Source: Deltaproteobacteria bacterium
GTDB lineage: Bacteria; Desulfobacterota; B13-G15
Reading direction: 5' to 3'
Assembly (NCBI GenBank): GCA_003646585.1
Contig: QMLA01000062.1
Span: 1 to 6,560, forward strand
Length of the DNA: 6,560 nucleotides
Every line of letters starts with the position of its first letter. Positions within the stretch are counted from its first letter, which is position 1. The notes below the pieces were generated by a model, which worked only from the letters and a program-made list of their open reading frames with translations, was not told the DNA's origin and made no database searches. Shown piece after piece: positions 5,712 through 6,560 of the stretch. The translations under genes were made by a program, and so were the position numbers.

Positions 5712-6444
5712 AGACTGGGCAATCCGGCTTGCGCTCGATCTGGATGGTGAAGACCTCCATGGTCTCACCGTTTATCCTCAAGAGCTTCCCCACCAGGGGC
5801 TCGCCGAACCCCGCGAGGACCTTAATGGCCTCGGTGACCTCGAGGCTTGCCACGAGGGCAGGGGCCGTCCCGAAGACCGGAAAGGGCCTGGGACCCTCCA
5901 CATCCTGGGGGAAGAGACATCGCAGACAAGGACCCCTTTTGGGGATGATCGTCATGACCTGTCCCATGAGTCCGTAAATCCCCCCGTGAACGAAGGGAAT
6001 GCCCCTGCGGATGCAGGCTTCGTTGAGCAAAAAGCGCGTGGCCATGTTATCCATGGCATCCACCACCAAATCGGCACCATCCACAAGATCCATGACGTTA
6101 TCCCGTGTGATCTTCTGCTGCACGGGGACGATCTGGATGGTGGGGTTGAGCTTTGAAAGCTTCTCCAAGGCCGATTGAACCTTGGGCACGCCTATGTCCT
6201 TGTCCCAGTGCAAGAGTTGACGGTTCAGATTGGAGAGTTCGACCCTGTCGCAGTCTATTATGGTCAACTTCCCCACACCGGCTGCAGCCAAAAGCATGCA
6301 GGCGGTGGACCCCAACCCCCCTACCCCTGCCACGACCACATGGGAAGTTTTAAGCTTCCTCTGCCCCTCTTCGCCGAAAGAGGGCCACATGATCTGCCTA
6401 TCGTAGCGTTGCAGGTCATAAGGGGTGAGTTCCACAGGTTGCAT
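5701..6444 (-). CDS. ThiF/MoeB/HesA-family E1-like adenylyltransferase
   Basis: This 247-residue E1-like enzyme belongs to the group that adenylates the C-terminal Gly-Gly of sulfur carriers (MoaD, ThiS) or related peptides. Seen are RYDRQI (13-18), the nucleotide loop GVGGLGS (40-46), IDCDRVELSNLNRQ (63-76), DAMDN (129-133), and four zinc-type cysteines in two pairs, C173/C176 and C242/C245. The region where MoeB and ThiF carry a persulfide/crossover cysteine reads PVFGTAPALVASLE (189-202) without cysteine, so carrier thiolation by this enzyme is doubtful and another sulfur donor may be used. No MoaD/ThiS-like gene is in the window. ATG 6444 is chosen because GAGGAGGG at 6449-6456 lies 4 bases upstream and the protein then begins as relatives do. 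A TTG at 6501 after AAAGGAGGG (6511-6519) would add 19 residues. The stop overlaps the larE GTG. It is probably the first gene of the operon. Confidence 0.93.
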   Translation of the reverse strand: MQPVELTPYDLQRYDRQIMWPSFGEEGQRKLKTSHVVVAGVGGLGSTACMLLAAAGVGKLTIIDCDRVELSNLNRQLLHWDKDIGVPKVQSALEKLSKLNPTIQIVPVQQKITRDNVMDLVDGADLVVDAMDNMATRFLLNEACIRRGIPFVHGGIYGLMGQVMTIIPKRGPCLRCLFPQDVEGPRPFPVFGTAPALVASLEVTEAIKVLAGFGEPLVGKLLRINGETMEVFTIQIERKPDCPVCGS

Positions 6445-6472
6445 CTGTCCCTCCTCGTTTGTCCTCGGGAAA

Positions 6473-6501
6473 ATGGTAACGGTCCGAATTGCAGCGATCA
6501 A
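6473..6501 (-). promoter_or_regulatory. Candidate sigma70-like promoter for the thiF-to-ferredoxin operon
   Basis: On the minus strand, TTGATC (6496-6501) and TACCAT (6473-6478) are separated by exactly 17 bases. Each hexamer matches the bacterial consensus at four of six positions. Transcription would start near 6466, giving a leader of roughly 20 bases that holds the GAGGAGGG ribosome site of the E1-like gene. This is the only plausible promoter found upstream of the gene train. It is a weak match and would be meaningless if the host is an archaeon; no clear TATA box plus BRE was seen instead. Confidence 0.3.
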
Positions 6502-6511
6502 GGATCGATGC
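6491..6511. repeat. Imperfect 9-bp inverted repeat overlapping the candidate -35 element
   Basis: GCAGCGATC (6491-6499) and GATCGATGC (6503-6511) are inverted copies matching at eight of nine positions and separated by AAG. The dyad covers the candidate -35 hexamer of the operon promoter and abuts an AAAGGAGGG on the minus strand (6511-6519). It could be a repressor operator or, if transcribed, a small hairpin. With a single copy and no known regulator nearby, function is a guess. Confidence 0.35.
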
Positions 6512-6560
6512 CCTCCTTTCGTCCAGGACCCTGCTGTGCCTTTCACACAGGAGATAGGGA

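Noticed and set aside
5712..5768. Nineteen-residue N-terminal extension of LarE
   Set aside because: It is Ser/Arg-rich, lies over the end of the E1-like gene and is absent from the family's usual N-terminus.
6445..6546. Longer E1-like protein starting at GTG 6546 or TTG 6501
   Set aside because: The added residues resemble no E1-like N-terminus, and ATG 6444 has a strong, well-spaced ribosome site. The TTG remains a minor possibility because of AAAGGAGGG upstream.

Overview
The window reads as a compact, gene-dense chromosome segment from an anaerobic, probably thermophilic prokaryote. The clues are moderately high GC, a strong preference for AGG arginine codons and frequent ATA isoleucine codons, sulfide-based homocysteine genes of the kind found in methanogens and strict anaerobes, a GTP-type PEP carboxykinase, and Fe-S proteins. 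Strong GGAGG-type ribosome binding sites and a weak sigma70-like promoter favour a bacterium. The gene families are shared with archaea, so the domain is not settled from the sequence alone. No mobile element, tRNA, rRNA or CRISPR array is visible.

Layout: positions 1-474 on the + strand hold the C-terminal 157 residues of GTP-dependent PEP carboxykinase. Everything else is one minus-strand gene train, transcribed from about 6444 down to 471. In transcription order it is: a ThiF/MoeB/HesA-type E1-like adenylyltransferase; a LarE-type sulfur transferase with three cysteines suited to a [4Fe-4S] cluster; a small MOSC protein; a COG0701/ArsP-type permease fused to a C-terminal heavy-metal-associated (HMA) domain; a HAD hydrolase; a YfcE-like metallophosphoesterase with a degenerate active site; LeuD, the small subunit of isopropylmalate isomerase; a UPF0280 (COG2122) ApbE-like protein; and a NIL-domain 2x[4Fe-4S] ferredoxin. 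Successive genes overlap or nearly touch (ATGA, GTGA, TGATG, 11-, 43- and 47-base overlaps, one 2-base gap), so this is very probably one translationally coupled operon. It collides tail to tail with the PEP carboxykinase gene, and the two convergent stop codons share one TTAA.

How the genes may work together: the first three genes resemble a sulfur-activation and transfer set (E1-like adenylation, LarE sulfur insertion, MOSC sulfur or metal-cofactor handling). The permease-HMA fusion adds a metal or metalloid transport function. The last two genes belong to the COG1900/COG2122/NIL-ferredoxin route that makes homocysteine from aspartate semialdehyde and sulfide, although COG1900 itself is not in the window. 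Sulfur handling is therefore the common thread, with leuD and two phosphatases inserted between. The combination thiF-larE-MOSC-permease/HMA, without larB, larC or a ThiS/MoaD carrier in view, is the part most likely to be an undescribed module. Its joint function is inferred from context.
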